Source: Rhodococcus sp. 14-2483-1-2
Lineage (GTDB): Bacteria; Actinomycetota; Actinomycetes; Mycobacteriales; Mycobacteriaceae
Length of the DNA: 64,000 nt
Direction of reading: 5' to 3'
Assembly: GCF_002259405.1 (NCBI RefSeq)
Contig: NZ_NPFW01000007.1
Location: 496,001 to 560,000, forward strand
Below, piece by piece: positions 9,424 through 18,127 of this stretch (position 1 is its first letter; each line of letters starts with the position of its first letter). The notes beneath the pieces are model-generated. The model saw only the letters and a program-made list of their open reading frames with translations, was not told the origin of the DNA and made no database searches. Made by a program: the position numbers and the translations under genes.

Positions 9424-10478
9424 CGCGGGTACTGCTCACCGGCGCAGCCGGATTCATCGGTGGACACATTCTCGATGCGGCAGCCGGCTCCGGCCACGAG
9501 GTCGTTGCCGTCGACGCCATGTTGGAATCGGCTCACGGCCCAGGAGCGCGAGCCGACGGGATCATCGATCTCGATGTGCGCGACAAGGACTCGCTCGTCG
9601 ACGCACTGCGCGGGGTGGACGTCGTGTGTCACCAGGCCGCTGTCGTCGGAGCAGGCGTCGACGCCGCAGATGCCCCGGCTTACGCCAGCCACAACGACTA
9701 CGGGACGGCGGTTCTGCTCGCCGCGATGTACGAGGCGGGCTGTTCTCGCCTGGTTCTCGCCTCGTCGATGGTCGTCTACGGCGAAGGGCGATACATCAAT
9801 TCGTCCGGCGAGACCGTCGTTCCCCGTCCCCGCACTCGCGCCGACCTCGACGCGGGATTGTTCGACAATCGAGACCCGGCATCCGGCGAGCCTCTCGATT
9901 GGCTTCTGGTCGAAGAAGATTCGACGCTGGAGCCCAGAAGTATCTACGCCGCGAGCAAACTGGCCCAGGAGAACTACGCCTCCGCATGGGCGGTGTCCAC
10001 GGGTGGCTCGGTGGTCGCACTGCGCTACCACAACGTCTACGGACCGAACATGCCACGCAACACCCCGTATTCCGGTGTGGCAGCGATGTTCCGGTCGTCT
10101 CTGGAACTCGGTCGGGCCCCGACTGTCTACGAGGACGGCAAGCAGGCCCGCGATTTCGTGCACGTCCACGACGTAGCAGCCGCCAACATCGCGTCGATCG
10201 ACGCGGAGGTCGACGGGTTCACCGCCCTCAACGTCTGCTCGGGGCAGCCGATCACCATCGGCGAGGTCGCCGGCATCCTCGCCGACGCACGCGGCGGGCC
10301 GACACCCGAGATCACCGGACGCTACCGAGCGGGCGACGTACGGCACATCGTCGCCAGTTCCCGACTGGCCGAAGAGACACTGGGATTCCGCGCGAAGATC
10401 ATGCCGAGGGACGGTCTCACCGCCTTCGCCGACGCACCGTTGCGCGACGCCGAAGGAACGGGACCACCCCGTGTCTGA
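9420..10478 (+). CDS. NAD-dependent epimerase/dehydratase (extended SDR, GalE3-like)
   Basis: The 352-residue protein starts with the NAD-binding motif LLTGAAGFIGGHIL. It has the SDR catalytic YAASK near residue 180, with SSMVVYGEG upstream supplying the Ser. It probably acts on a nucleotide sugar (4-epimerase, or 4,6-dehydratase-related). The gene overlaps mtnP by 4 bases and runs into the GT2 gene with an 8-bp overlap. The cluster therefore appears to make and transfer an activated sugar. The exact sugar is not evident. Confidence 0.82.
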   Translation: MTRVLLTGAAGFIGGHILDAAAGSGHEVVAVDAMLESAHGPGARADGIIDLDVRDKDSLVDALRGVDVVCHQAAVVGAGVDAADAPAYASHNDYGTAVLLAAMYEAGCSRLVLASSMVVYGEGRYINSSGETVVPRPRTRADLDAGLFDNRDPASGEPLDWLLVEEDSTLEPRSIYAASKLAQENYASAWAVSTGGSVVALRYHNVYGPNMPRNTPYSGVAAMFRSSLELGRAPTVYEDGKQARDFVHVHDVAAANIASIDAEVDGFTALNVCSGQPITIGEVAGILADARGGPTPEITGRYRAGDVRHIVASSRLAEETLGFRAKIMPRDGLTAFADAPLRDAEGTGPPRV

Positions 10479-11124
10479 ACAGGAATCGGTCACCGTCGTC
10501 ATCCCCTGCATGAACGAGGCCGAATCGCTTCCGGCAGTGCTCGATTCGGTACCGGCGGGCTACCTGACGATCGTGGTGGACAACAACTCGACCGACGCCA
10601 CCGCCGCTGTGGCCACTGCCCACGGAGCAACAGTGGTCTCCGAAACGGTGCCCGGCTACGGCGCAGCAGTGCACGCAGGCGTCGTCGCGGCCGACACCGA
10701 CATCGTCTGCGTCCTCGACGGAGACGGCTCGATGGATCCACGCGATCTGCCGACCCTAGTGGCGGCCCTGGATCACGCGGACCTCGCCGTCGGTCGCCGC
10801 CGACCGGCGAAGGGAAGCTCTCCTCTGCACGCCAGAATCGGCAATGCCGTTCTCTCGCTTCGGCTTCGAACCAAGTACAAGCTGCCGGTACACGACCTGG
10901 GAGCCATCCGCGCGGTACGCCGCCAGGCCTTGCTCGACCTCGACGTCACCGACCGCCGCTCGGGCTACCCCCTGCAGTTGCTCGTACTGGCGTCCGAAGC
11001 CGGCTGGACCGTCGTCGAACACGACGTGGACTACCGGCCACGGACAGCCGGCACGTCCAAGGTCTCGGGCTCGGTGAAGGGGACGATCGTCGCCGTGCGA
11101 GATTTCTGGAAGGTGCTCTCGTGA
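10471..11124 (+). CDS. Family 2 glycosyltransferase (polyprenyl-phosphate sugar synthase-like)
   Basis: The 217-residue GT-A protein opens with VTVVIPCMNEAESL. It has a nucleotide-sugar/metal motif in CVLDGDGSMD (about residues 76-85) and a late GYPLQLLVLASEAGW. No C-terminal membrane helix is visible, unlike DPM1-type proteins with membrane anchors. It probably transfers a sugar from NDP-sugar to a polyprenyl phosphate for the neighbouring GT-C protein; this is inference from family and context. GTG start; 4-bp GTGA overlap with the next gene. Confidence 0.8.
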   Translation: MSEQESVTVVIPCMNEAESLPAVLDSVPAGYLTIVVDNNSTDATAAVATAHGATVVSETVPGYGAAVHAGVVAADTDIVCVLDGDGSMDPRDLPTLVAALDHADLAVGRRRPAKGSSPLHARIGNAVLSLRLRTKYKLPVHDLGAIRAVRRQALLDLDVTDRRSGYPLQLLVLASEAGWTVVEHDVDYRPRTAGTSKVSGSVKGTIVAVRDFWKVLS

Positions 11125-11771
11125 CCGTCACCGCTCTCGTCGTCGCCAAAGCCCCCGTTCCCGGGCTGGCCAAGACACGCCTCGCCGCCACGATCGGCAA
11201 CGCCGCCGCAGCCGATCTGGCCGCGGCCTCGCTGCTGGACACCCTCGACGCCGTCTCGGCCGCCGACGTCGACCGCCGTGTCGTGGCCCTCACCGGCACC
11301 CTCGCCGACGCGGCTCGTGCCGAGGAACTCACCCGGGCCCTGGCGTCGTTCACGGTGATCCCGCAGCGCGGCGACGGGTTGGGCGAACGACTGGCGAACG
11401 CACACGCCGACGCGGCCACCACCGGAGCAACTCTGCAGATCGGCATGGACACCCCGCAGGTGACGGCGCAATTACTGTCCGACGCGGCCGCGTTGCTCGG
11501 TAGCAGCGACGTACTGGGATCGGCCGAGGACGGTGGCTGGTGGGCGTTGGGCCTGCGCAACCCCGACCTCGCACGGTCCTTGCTCGACGTGCCCATGTCT
11601 GCGCCGTCGACGGGCACCGACACACTCGAGGCTCTGACCGCCGCAGGAGCGTCGATCACCATGCTCCCCGAATTACGCGATGTCGATTTCGAGTCCGATC
11701 TCGACGCCGTCGCGCAATTGTGCATACCGACCAGCCGTTTCCGTATTGCCGTCACGCAATTGGAAAATTGA
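11121..11771 (+). CDS. DUF2064 / TIGR04282-type glycosyltransferase-fold protein (CofC/MobA-like)
   Basis: The 216-residue protein starts VTALVVAKAPVPGLAKTRLA, the nucleotide-binding loop of this nucleotidyltransferase/GT-A-like family. It continues with IGMDTPQVT (usual Asp-Thr-Pro core) and GSAEDGGWWALGL, the family hallmark. The family is typically found with GT2 enzymes and SDR epimerases in actinobacteria and has no firmly assigned reaction. Start GTG overlaps the GT2 stop. It is the last gene of the mtnP-led run of overlapping genes. Confidence 0.8.
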   Translation: MTVTALVVAKAPVPGLAKTRLAATIGNAAAADLAAASLLDTLDAVSAADVDRRVVALTGTLADAARAEELTRALASFTVIPQRGDGLGERLANAHADAATTGATLQIGMDTPQVTAQLLSDAAALLGSSDVLGSAEDGGWWALGLRNPDLARSLLDVPMSAPSTGTDTLEALTAAGASITMLPELRDVDFESDLDAVAQLCIPTSRFRIAVTQLEN

Positions 11772-11967
11772 TCGGTCGCTCGGCGCGTTCCGGTAGGTCC
11801 GTTCACACCGAAAATCCATTCGCGGCACGGAATCTCCACATCCGTTGTGGAACAGTGCGTTCGATCTGTCCGAATTGCCGGACCGTACACGACCAATTTC
11901 GAATTGCAACAAAGCCGAACCACCGTTTCACGGTGATTTCACAGACACAGGTGCTAGAAAGTGTGAC

Positions 11968-12129
11968 ATGACCGGGTTGTTGATAGGCGTAGCCGTGTGG
12001 ATGGTGGTGGCGATACTCGTCGCCGTCGTCCTCGGCCGCGTCGCGCGCCGGGGTGACTCCGAAGAATTGGGGTCCACCATCGAATGGGACGTCGACACTC
12101 TGGATCACGAAGTTCACCACGAAAACTGA
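11968..12129 (+). CDS. Small single-pass membrane protein
   Basis: The 53-residue product begins with an N-terminal hydrophobic helix (GLLIGVAVWMVVAILVAVVL), then Arg-rich residues and an acidic/His tail (DVDTLDHEVHHEN). The Arg cluster after the helix predicts a cytoplasmic tail. The ribosome site is weak (AGAAAG). It stands alone in a 365-bp gap between the DUF2064 gene and marR. Function unknown; its composition supports a real membrane peptide. Confidence 0.5.
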   Translation: MTGLLIGVAVWMVVAILVAVVLGRVARRGDSEELGSTIEWDVDTLDHEVHHEN

Positions 12130-12135
12130 GGGTGT

Positions 12136-12570
12136 TCAGTCGACCCGTTCGACGATCTGGGTCAGAATTCGAGCCGCTGCGGCCAGAGTCTCCCGCTGCT
12201 GCGGCGTCAACGCGTCCAATTGCTCCGCGAGCGCCATTTCCCGAGCGGCTACTTCCCGACGCGCGGTCGCCGTCCCCGCATCGGTAAGCCGCAGAACCAC
12301 CTGCCTTCCGTCCGTCGGATGCGGCTCCCGGCACATGAGCCCCGACTCGACCAAGGCATGCGACGACCTGGACACCGACGGCGGCTTGATCCGCTCTCGG
12401 GCCGCCAACTCCCCCGTCGTCATCGGCCCCTCACGGAGCAACGTCGTCAGAATCGACAGGTGAGCGACGGGCAATCTGTCACTGGAATGGCGCAGACGGA
12501 GCCTCCGATTCAGCCGCATCGCACTGACGGACAAATCCCTCGCCAGCCGGGAATCGGGCAGATCACTCAC
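12136..12570 (-). CDS. MarR-family transcriptional regulator
   Basis: The 144-residue winged-helix protein has the recognition region TTGELAARERIKPPSVSRSSHALVE-type segment (about residues 50-75) followed by the wing PTDGRQVVLRLTDAG. It is divergent from the DUF4185 gene, and the 138-bp gap has repeated CCCGATTT boxes that could be its operator. The ligand is unknown. Confidence 0.85.
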   Translation of the reverse strand: MSDLPDSRLARDLSVSAMRLNRRLRLRHSSDRLPVAHLSILTTLLREGPMTTGELAARERIKPPSVSRSSHALVESGLMCREPHPTDGRQVVLRLTDAGTATARREVAAREMALAEQLDALTPQQRETLAAAARILTQIVERVD

Positions 12571-12602
12571 GCTCTCCAGATTACGACACCGAGGTGCATT
12601 CG

Positions 12603-12700
12603 CCCGATTTCTCGAAACAGCGAATCTCCCGATTTATCCCCCCTCGAACAAACCGCTGATATGGTTCTCCTCGATTACCGGGGAGTGAATCGAAATCGGG
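12603..12700. promoter_or_regulatory. CCCGATTT boxes in the marR/DUF4185 divergent promoter
   Basis: CCCGATTT occurs at 12603-12610 and 12628-12635. Its reverse complement AAATCGGG occurs at 12693-12700, merging with the ribosome-binding site of the DUF4185 gene. Such direct/inverted boxes between a MarR gene and its divergent neighbour are a plausible operator set; this is not tested. Confidence 0.4.
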
Positions 12701-12708
12701 AGAACGTC

Positions 12709-13818
12709 GTGAGTCGCGTGGGTTCCAGAGTATTGACCGTTGCCGTCATGGCCGTTGCCACATCGCTGCTGGTCACCGGGCCCAACGCACTCGCCAATCC
12801 CAACGCGGTCAATCCCATTGCCGGACTCAACGGCACGTTCGGGCTCCCGCAACTGCAGGGTCGCGCACAAGCCGTCGCTCAGGTCACCGGGATGTCGAGC
12901 CCCAACAACACCCAGAACGTCAACATGATCGGCACCGATCTCGGCATCATGTGGGACAACGGCCGCGGCGAGGTACTGACGGCCTTCGGCGACACCGCCG
13001 GTCTCGGCGTACCCAACCTCCTGCAGGGCAGCCTGTGGTCGTGGCGCAGCAACGCCATCGTGCGTAGCAACGACCGCAACCTCGCCGACGGCATGAACTT
13101 CGACAGCGTCGTACTCGACCCCATCGGCCAGACCAAAGAGGTCGTCCCCAGCCCCAAGATCCCGTTCGTCGAGATCAGCCGAATCCCGACGGCAGGCGTG
13201 GCCGTCGGCGACAGTCAGTACCTGAACCTGATGTCCGTGAAGAACTGGGGACCCGCAGGAACCTGGGAGACCAACTTCTCCGGCCTGGCAGTGTCGAACG
13301 ACAACGGAGAGAACTGGGCAGCACTGCCCGAGACCCAGCGGCCCAGCGTCGGCGGCGACCGTAACTTCCAGCAGAGCGCCTACCTGAAGGACGGCGGTTA
13401 CGTCTACCAGTACGGCACCCCGCCCGGCCGCTTCAACCTCGGTCACGTCGCCCGCGTCAAGGAACAGGACATCGCCAGGCTCGGCGAATACGAGTACTGG
13501 ACCGGGCAGGACTGGAAGAAGGGTGACCCGGCCGCAGCCGCACCCATCGTCGGCGGCGTCGGCGAACTGTCCGTCGCATACAACGCGACCCTCGGTCAGT
13601 ACCTGATGATGACGACCGACAACGCCAACTCGATCGTGCTTCGACGCTCGCCGTCGCCCGTCGGGCCGTGGAGCGCGCCGGAGGTTCTGGTCGACACCCG
13701 CGAGGTCAGCTCCATCTACGCGCCGTACATCCACCCCTACTCGACCGGCCGCGACCTGTACTTCCTCGCCACCGTCTACCAGAACTACAACGTACTGCTG
13801 CTGCGCGCGACGCTGTAG
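12709..13818 (+). CDS. Secreted DUF4185-domain protein (possible endo-D-arabinanase, GH183-like)
   Basis: The 369-residue product has a Sec signal peptide (about residues 1-30, ending near NALANP), then a DUF4185 domain. Hallmarks are GTDLGIMWDNGRGEVLTAFGD, WRSNAIVRSNDRNLADG and SRIPTAGVAVGDSQYLNLMSV. I chose the GTG at 12709 because GGGAG lies 6-10 bases upstream and the signal peptide begins there. Family members have been reported as endo-D-arabinanases acting on mycobacterial arabinan (GH183). Here that is inference only, but it fits the arabinogalactan-containing wall implied by aftD at 34 kb. It would act outside the cell. Confidence 0.78.
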   Translation: MSRVGSRVLTVAVMAVATSLLVTGPNALANPNAVNPIAGLNGTFGLPQLQGRAQAVAQVTGMSSPNNTQNVNMIGTDLGIMWDNGRGEVLTAFGDTAGLGVPNLLQGSLWSWRSNAIVRSNDRNLADGMNFDSVVLDPIGQTKEVVPSPKIPFVEISRIPTAGVAVGDSQYLNLMSVKNWGPAGTWETNFSGLAVSNDNGENWAALPETQRPSVGGDRNFQQSAYLKDGGYVYQYGTPPGRFNLGHVARVKEQDIARLGEYEYWTGQDWKKGDPAAAAPIVGGVGELSVAYNATLGQYLMMTTDNANSIVLRRSPSPVGPWSAPEVLVDTREVSSIYAPYIHPYSTGRDLYFLATVYQNYNVLLLRATL

Positions 13819-13841
13819 GAACCCCCACTAGGCTTCCCCGG

Positions 13842-14465
13842 GTGGACGCCGCAGAGTGGGATCGCAAGTACGAAGGCCGAGAACTCGTCTACGGCGAGGC
13901 ACCGAACGCAACGGTGGTGGAAGTCGCGACGACGCTGAAACGTGGTCGGGCACTCGATCTCGCGGCCGGACAGGGTCGAAATGCCATCTGGTTGGCAACC
14001 CGCGGCTGGACCGTCGACGCCGTCGATTTCTCCTCGGTCGCACTGACGAAGGCAAGTCGTGTTGCCGCTTCGGCACCGCGATCGGTGCGCGAACGCCTGA
14101 CCTGGGTCCACGCCGATGTGACGCAGTTGTCAACAGAACCGAACTATGACCTGGTTCTCATGTTGTACCTCCACCTGCCCCCGGAGGAGCGGCAGGCGGC
14201 CGTTTCGAGGGCGGTGTCGGCACTGAAACCTGACGGAATCCTCATGATTCTCGGACACCACGCCGCAAACATCGAGTCCGGCGTCGGCGGCCCACAGGAA
14301 GCCGAAATCCTTTACACGCCAGAGGATTTGGCGTCGGACATCGGTACTCGACTGACCGTCCTCACCGCCGAGAACCGCTATCGCGACGTGACCGGCGGCA
14401 CAGCGATCGATGCACTGCTACTGGCGAGTAGGTCTCCCCTTGGCAGCGAACCGGATCGCGGGTAA
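13842..14465 (+). CDS. Class I SAM-dependent methyltransferase
   Basis: The 207-residue protein opens DAAEWDRKYEGRELVYG, typical of small actinobacterial SAM methyltransferases (thiopurine/tellurite-resistance-like group). SAM motif I is RALDLAAGQGRNAIWLA. A -10-like TAGGCT (13829-13834) ends 7 bases before the GTG, which suggests a leaderless message. The start is 23 bp after the DUF4185 gene. Substrate unknown. Confidence 0.75.
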   Translation: MDAAEWDRKYEGRELVYGEAPNATVVEVATTLKRGRALDLAAGQGRNAIWLATRGWTVDAVDFSSVALTKASRVAASAPRSVRERLTWVHADVTQLSTEPNYDLVLMLYLHLPPEERQAAVSRAVSALKPDGILMILGHHAANIESGVGGPQEAEILYTPEDLASDIGTRLTVLTAENRYRDVTGGTAIDALLLASRSPLGSEPDRG

Positions 14466-14476
14466 TATCCCTTAAG

Positions 14477-14490
14477 TTACCGACGAGTAG
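14477..14490. promoter_or_regulatory. TTAC(C/T)-N4-AGTA palindrome upstream of fadE5 (candidate TetR operator)
   Basis: TTACCGACGAGTAG lies 55 bases before the fadE5 start, inside a larger inverted repeat (AAGTTA at 14474 and TAACTT at 14492). It matches the sites at 29144-29157 and 32136-32149 with one change in each arm. Probably a binding site of the TetR protein encoded at 31502-32104. Confidence 0.6.
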
Positions 14491-14544
14491 CTAACTTGGG
14501 CGGTACTCACGAGACCGCACCACCGACTGGAGAGCGAACGAGCA

Positions 14545-16380
14545 ATGGGCCATTACAAGAGCAACCTTCGGGACCTCGAGTTCAACCTCTTCGAGCTCTT
14601 CGGACTCGACGAGACACTCGAAGGCGACAACTTCGGTGACATGGACGGCGAAGTTGCCCGCGACATGCTGCGTGAGGTCGTGCGCCTGGCCGAGGGACCG
14701 CTGGCCGAGTCCTTCGCGGACGCCGACCGCAACCCGCCCGTCTTCGATCCCGAAACCCACAGCCTGAAGCTGCCCGACTCCTTCAAGAAGTCGTTCAAGG
14801 CGCTCTACGACGGCGAGTGGTGGCGTGTCGGTCTCGACGAGGAAATCGGCGGCATGCCCGCCCCCCGCAACCTCCTGTGGGGCATCAACGAGATGCTCCT
14901 CGGCTCACAGCCCGCGGCATTCATGTACTCCGCAGGCCCCGGCTTCGCGAACATCCTGTTCCACAACGGAACCGACGAGCAGAAGGAATGGGCCAAGGTC
15001 ATCGTCGAGCGCGGCTGGGGTGCCACGATGGTCCTCACCGAGCCCGATGCCGGATCCGACGTCGGCGCAGGCCGCACCAAGGCGATCAAGCAGGACGACG
15101 GCTCGTGGCACATCGAGGGCGTCAAGCGCTTCATCACCTCGGCCGTCTCCGACGACCTGTTCGAGAACATCTTCCACCTCGTACTCGCTCGTCCCGAAGG
15201 TGCCGGACCGGGCACCAAGGGCTTGAGCCTGTTCTTCGTACCGTCCGTCCTCTTCGACTTCGAGAAGGGCGAGCTGGGCGAGCGCAACGGCGCATTCGTC
15301 ACCGGCGTCGAGCACAAGATGGGCCTCAAGGCCTCCGCCACCTGTGAGCTCACCTTCGGTGGCCACGGCGTCCCCGCCAAGGGCTGGCTCGTCGGCGAGG
15401 TCCACAAGGGCATCGCGCAGATGTTCGACGTCATCGAGCACGCTCGAATGATGGTGGGCACCAAGGCAATCGGCACCCTCTCCACCGGCTACCTCAACGC
15501 ACTCGAGTACGCCAAGGAGCGCGTCCAGGGCGCAGACCTGACGCAGATGACCGACAAGACCGCTCCGCGCGTCACCATCACCCACCACCCCGACGTGCGT
15601 CGCAGCCTGATGATGCAGAAGGCCTACTCGGAGGGCCTGCGCGCGGTGTACCTCTACACCGCAGCGCACCAGGATCCCGTCACCGCCAAGCAGGTCTCGG
15701 ACGCCGACGCAGACATCGCATACCGCGTCAACGACCTCCTGCTGCCCATCGTCAAGGGCGTCGGCTCCGAAATCGCCTACCAGGTACTCGCAGAATCCCT
15801 GCAGACCCTCGGCGGCTCCGGATTCCTGCAGGACTACCCCCTCGAGCAGTACATCCGCGACGCCAAGATCGACTCGCTGTACGAAGGAACCACCGCCATC
15901 CAGGCGCAGGACTTCTTCTTCCGCAAGATCGCCCGCGACCGCGGCGTAGCACTGGCTCACGTTGCCGGACAGATCAAGTCGTTCATCGACAGCGAAGCAG
16001 GAAACGGCCGCCTCAAGGCCGAGCGTGCACTGCTCGCCACCGCACTCGAAGACGTGCAGGCCATCGTCACCTCGATGACCCAGCACCTCATGGGCGCACA
16101 GGACCAGCCCACCGAGCTGTACAAGGTCGGCCTGGCATCGGTGCGATTCCTCATGGGCTTCGGCGACCTGCTCATCGGTTGGCTGCTGCTGCGTCAGTCC
16201 GAAATCGCCATCGCCGCACTCGACAACGGCGCAGAGGGCAAGGACAAGGCGTTCTACGAAGGCAAGGTCGCAGTGGCCTCGTTCTTCGCCAAGAACATCC
16301 TGCCGCAGCTCACCTCCACCCGCGCAATCCTCACCAACATCGACAACGACATCATGGAACTGGACGAAGCAGCATTCTGA
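14545..16380 (+). CDS. fadE5: Acyl-CoA dehydrogenase FadE5
   Basis: The 611-residue length equals that of M. tuberculosis FadE5 as I remember it. The protein has the long ACAD fold with [15 protein letters not shown] in the middle domain, the FAD site, and the catalytic base Glu447 in [16 protein letters not shown]. It oxidises acyl-CoA to trans-2-enoyl-CoA, the first step of beta-oxidation, with electrons passing to ETF. In mycobacteria fadE5 sits next to fadA2/fabG4/htdX; here a 11-kb block separates them, but a shared palindrome links their promoters. A clear hairpin terminator follows. Confidence 0.92.
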   Translation: MGHYKSNLRDLEFNLFELFGLDETLEGDNFGDMDGEVARDMLREVVRLAEGPLAESFADADRNPPVFDPETHSLKLPDSFKKSFKALYDGEWWRVGLDEEIGGMPAPRNLLWGINEMLLGSQPAAFMYSAGPGFANILFHNGTDEQKEWAKVIVERGWGATMVLTEPDAGSDVGAGRTKAIKQDDGSWHIEGVKRFITSAVSDDLFENIFHLVLARPEGAGPGTKGLSLFFVPSVLFDFEKGELGERNGAFVTGVEHKMGLKASATCELTFGGHGVPAKGWLVGEVHKGIAQMFDVIEHARMMVGTKAIGTLSTGYLNALEYAKERVQGADLTQMTDKTAPRVTITHHPDVRRSLMMQKAYSEGLRAVYLYTAAHQDPVTAKQVSDADADIAYRVNDLLLPIVKGVGSEIAYQVLAESLQTLGGSGFLQDYPLEQYIRDAKIDSLYEGTTAIQAQDFFFRKIARDRGVALAHVAGQIKSFIDSEAGNGRLKAERALLATALEDVQAIVTSMTQHLMGAQDQPTELYKVGLASVRFLMGFGDLLIGWLLLRQSEIAIAALDNGAEGKDKAFYEGKVAVASFFAKNILPQLTSTRAILTNIDNDIMELDEAAF

Positions 16381-16392
16381 TTCCCTGAACTC

Positions 16393-16428
16393 ACAACGGC
16401 CGCACCTGTTCTCGGGTGCGGCCGTTGT
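16393..16428 (+). terminator. Rho-independent-like terminator after fadE5
   Basis: Perfect 14-bp arms (ACAACGGCCGCACC at 16393-16406 and its complement at 16415-16428) with an 8-base loop, 12 bases after the fadE5 stop. There is no T tract, as is common in actinobacteria. Confidence 0.75.
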
Positions 16429-16440
16429 CGTGTGCGGGGG

Positions 16441-16600
16441 TCGGGGTTGCGGGGCTCGGCTGCGGCAAACGCGCACGCGTTTGCCTGAGTTGCGGAGTGC
16501 GACCCCCCAGGCTGCCGCAAATGCGCGCGCGTTTGTCCGTATTGCGGAGTGCGAACCCCGGGGCTACCGCAAATGCGCGCGCGTTTGTCAGATGCGCGCG
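16441..16600. repeat. 52-bp tandem repeat with an 18-bp palindromic core, three copies
   Basis: The palindrome CAAAYGCGCRCGCGTTTG starts at 16466, 16518 and 16570, a constant 52-base period. Copies 2 and 3 also share TGCGGAGTGCGA before the palindrome. No coding sense is apparent. Confidence 0.75.
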
Positions 16601-16657
16601 AATTCTGCAGGATTTTCAGGCAATTTCACGCGCGTTCGGCAGATGCGCGCGCGTTTG
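16570..16657. repeat. About 89-bp two-palindrome element, copy A
   Basis: Palindrome CAAATGCGCGCGCGTTTG (16570-16587), then TCAGATGCGCGCGAATTC, a variable centre, CGCGCGTTCGGC and palindrome CAGATGCGCGCGCGTTTG (16640-16657). It has the same architecture and orientation as copies B and C on the other side of the DUF559 gene. The 3' end of that gene lies inside this copy. Confidence 0.7.
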
Positions 16658-17602
16658 TCGGCCGCACGGCGTTCCCCGCACGCTCCCCCGCGGTGGCGGC
16701 AGGGCTGCAGCCCTCTCCACAGCTCGGGCTACGCGTGCCACCAGCTCCGCCGGATTCCCAAGGTCTGCCCAGGTCCAGCGCACCACGGGATAGCCGAGAT
16801 CGCGCATCGCGTCCTCCCGCACCTTCTCCCTGAAGACCACGTCGCCGGGGTTCTCATCCTGCCGTAGGTACTTGGTGTACTTGGCTTTACCATCGAACTC
16901 GCAGACGACGACGCCATTGACAAGCCAGTCGACCCGCGCCAACGATCGTCCGTCCGCATCCAGGATCTCCACCTGTGACTCGACGTCGAATCCATTCTCG
17001 CGCAGAATGATTCGACTCTGAGATTCGCCGGGGTTTTCGCTCCGCCCGTCCATGAGGGACACGGCTCGTCGCGCCTGCGCCACACCTTTCCATCCCCGAG
17101 CACGCTGCAACTCCGCGTCGAGGTCCTGCGGATCGCAGCGCTTCAGAGCCGAGTCACCTGCGATCACCGCCGACAGAAGGGGCTCAGTACGGGCAAGGTC
17201 GACAACCGTCCGCGCCAACGAGGTCGCGGGAATTCCGTCGACGGTCGCGTACGGCACCCACGGCGCACAGTGCACGATCACCGCCGCGTTCGCGCGACCT
17301 CCGCCGCGGCGATGTCGGGTGACGTGGACCTTGTCGAATCCGCCAGTGGGTAACGGCAATCCGTGCAGTAGCGCCGCCGAACGGTGACTCACTGCGCTGC
17401 CCTCGGCCATCGTCGGAAATATGGCGTCGATCAACAGCCTATGGCGCTCCCGCTCCGAAAGGCCGGCAAGCCTCGACGACGGCACGTAGACGCCGTTCAC
17501 CAAACGCTCCCATCCCTCGCGTTCGTACAGCGCCCGCAATTCGTGATCGGCGTGGCCATCGGCAAGCGCCTCCGAGCGTCGAACCATTCGATCATCCTTC
17601 AT
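16616..17602 (-). CDS. DUF559/VSR-fold nuclease-like protein with N-terminal AbiEi-like winged-helix domain
   Basis: About 328 residues. The N-terminal part (SEALADGHADHELRALY, VYVPSSRLAGLS, VSHRSAALLHGLPLP) looks like the winged-helix/antitoxin-type region of AbiEi-like proteins. The C-terminal part has a PD-(D/E)xK pattern: ESQSRIILRENGF, then LARVDWLV, then CEFDGKAKY, and finally YPVVRWTWADL as in very-short-patch-repair-like nucleases. The start is ATG 17602, or ATG 17587 (AAGGAT upstream). The last residues (about 15) are encoded by the palindromic repeat, so the natural C-terminus may be altered. Role unknown: DNA repair, defence or repeat mobility are all possible. Confidence 0.72.
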   Translation of the reverse strand: MKDDRMVRRSEALADGHADHELRALYEREGWERLVNGVYVPSSRLAGLSERERHRLLIDAIFPTMAEGSAVSHRSAALLHGLPLPTGGFDKVHVTRHRRGGGRANAAVIVHCAPWVPYATVDGIPATSLARTVVDLARTEPLLSAVIAGDSALKRCDPQDLDAELQRARGWKGVAQARRAVSLMDGRSENPGESQSRIILRENGFDVESQVEILDADGRSLARVDWLVNGVVVCEFDGKAKYTKYLRQDENPGDVVFREKVREDAMRDLGYPVVRWTWADLGNPAELVARVARAVERAAALPPPRGSVRGTPCGRQTRAHLPNAREIA

Positions 17603-17722
17603 CCTGCGAGTCTCGACTACGCGCGCAACGACTCCGGGACGAAAGTAGCCACCTGTGCACAACTTCGGACCTGTGGACGAATACAGGTACGGGGGTACCA
17701 GTTCGCCACGCCGTCCGTCGCA

Positions 17723-17811
17723 CAAACGCGCGCGCATTCGTCAGGTGCGCGCGGATTCGCCCACGATCAGGCCACCATTTCGCGCGCGTTCAGCAAACGC
17801 GCGCGCGTTTG
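17723..17811. repeat. About 89-bp two-palindrome element, copy B
   Basis: Starts CAAACGCGCGCGCATTCG (17723-17740), then TCAGGTGCGCGCGGATTC, a variable centre and CGCGCGTTCAG. It ends with the perfect 18-bp palindrome CAAACGCGCGCGCGTTTG (17794-17811). Similarity to copy C continues for about 20 bases to GGGGAGCCGAA. Confidence 0.75.
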
Positions 17812-17841
17812 CGGAATCCTGGGGAGCCGAAGCAGACGAGC

Positions 17842-17953
17842 GGGGACCGGGGAACAGGGGAACCGGGGAACCGGGGAACCGGGGAACCGAGGAACCGAGG
17901 AACCGAGGAACCGAGGAACCGAGGAACCGAGGAACCGAGGAACCGAGGAACCG
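17842..17953. repeat. 8-bp minisatellite, 14 units of (G/A)GGAACCG
   Basis: Unbroken array of 14 units: two degenerate, then four GGGAACCG (17858-17889), then eight AGGAACCG (17890-17953). The variant types are in blocks, as expected from slippage or unequal exchange. It lies between repeat copies B and C. Confidence 0.9.
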
Positions 17954-18038
17954 AGAATACAAGGGAACAGGTCGACGGCGCATCGTATTGCGGGCCGACC
18001 CGACGAAGCGTCGAAGGCCGAAACGAACGCCGGTCCCA

Positions 18039-18127
18039 CAAACGCGCGCGCATTCGTCAGGTGCGCGCAGAATCGCTCACGATCTCGCCGCTATTTTGCG
18101 CGCGTTCAGCAAATGCGCGCGCGTTTG
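18039..18127. repeat. About 89-bp two-palindrome element, copy C
   Basis: Starts CAAACGCGCGCGCATTCG (18039-18056) and ends CAAATGCGCGCGCGTTTG (18110-18127). It has the same length and spacing as copy B (first to last palindrome start 71 bases in both) with a diverged middle. It also ends in a GGGGAGCCGAA stretch. Confidence 0.75.

Noticed and set aside
16616..17602. Calling the DUF559 gene a toxin-antitoxin system
   Set aside because: Only one gene is present; the AbiEi-like N-terminus alone does not show a toxin partner within the neighbourhood.
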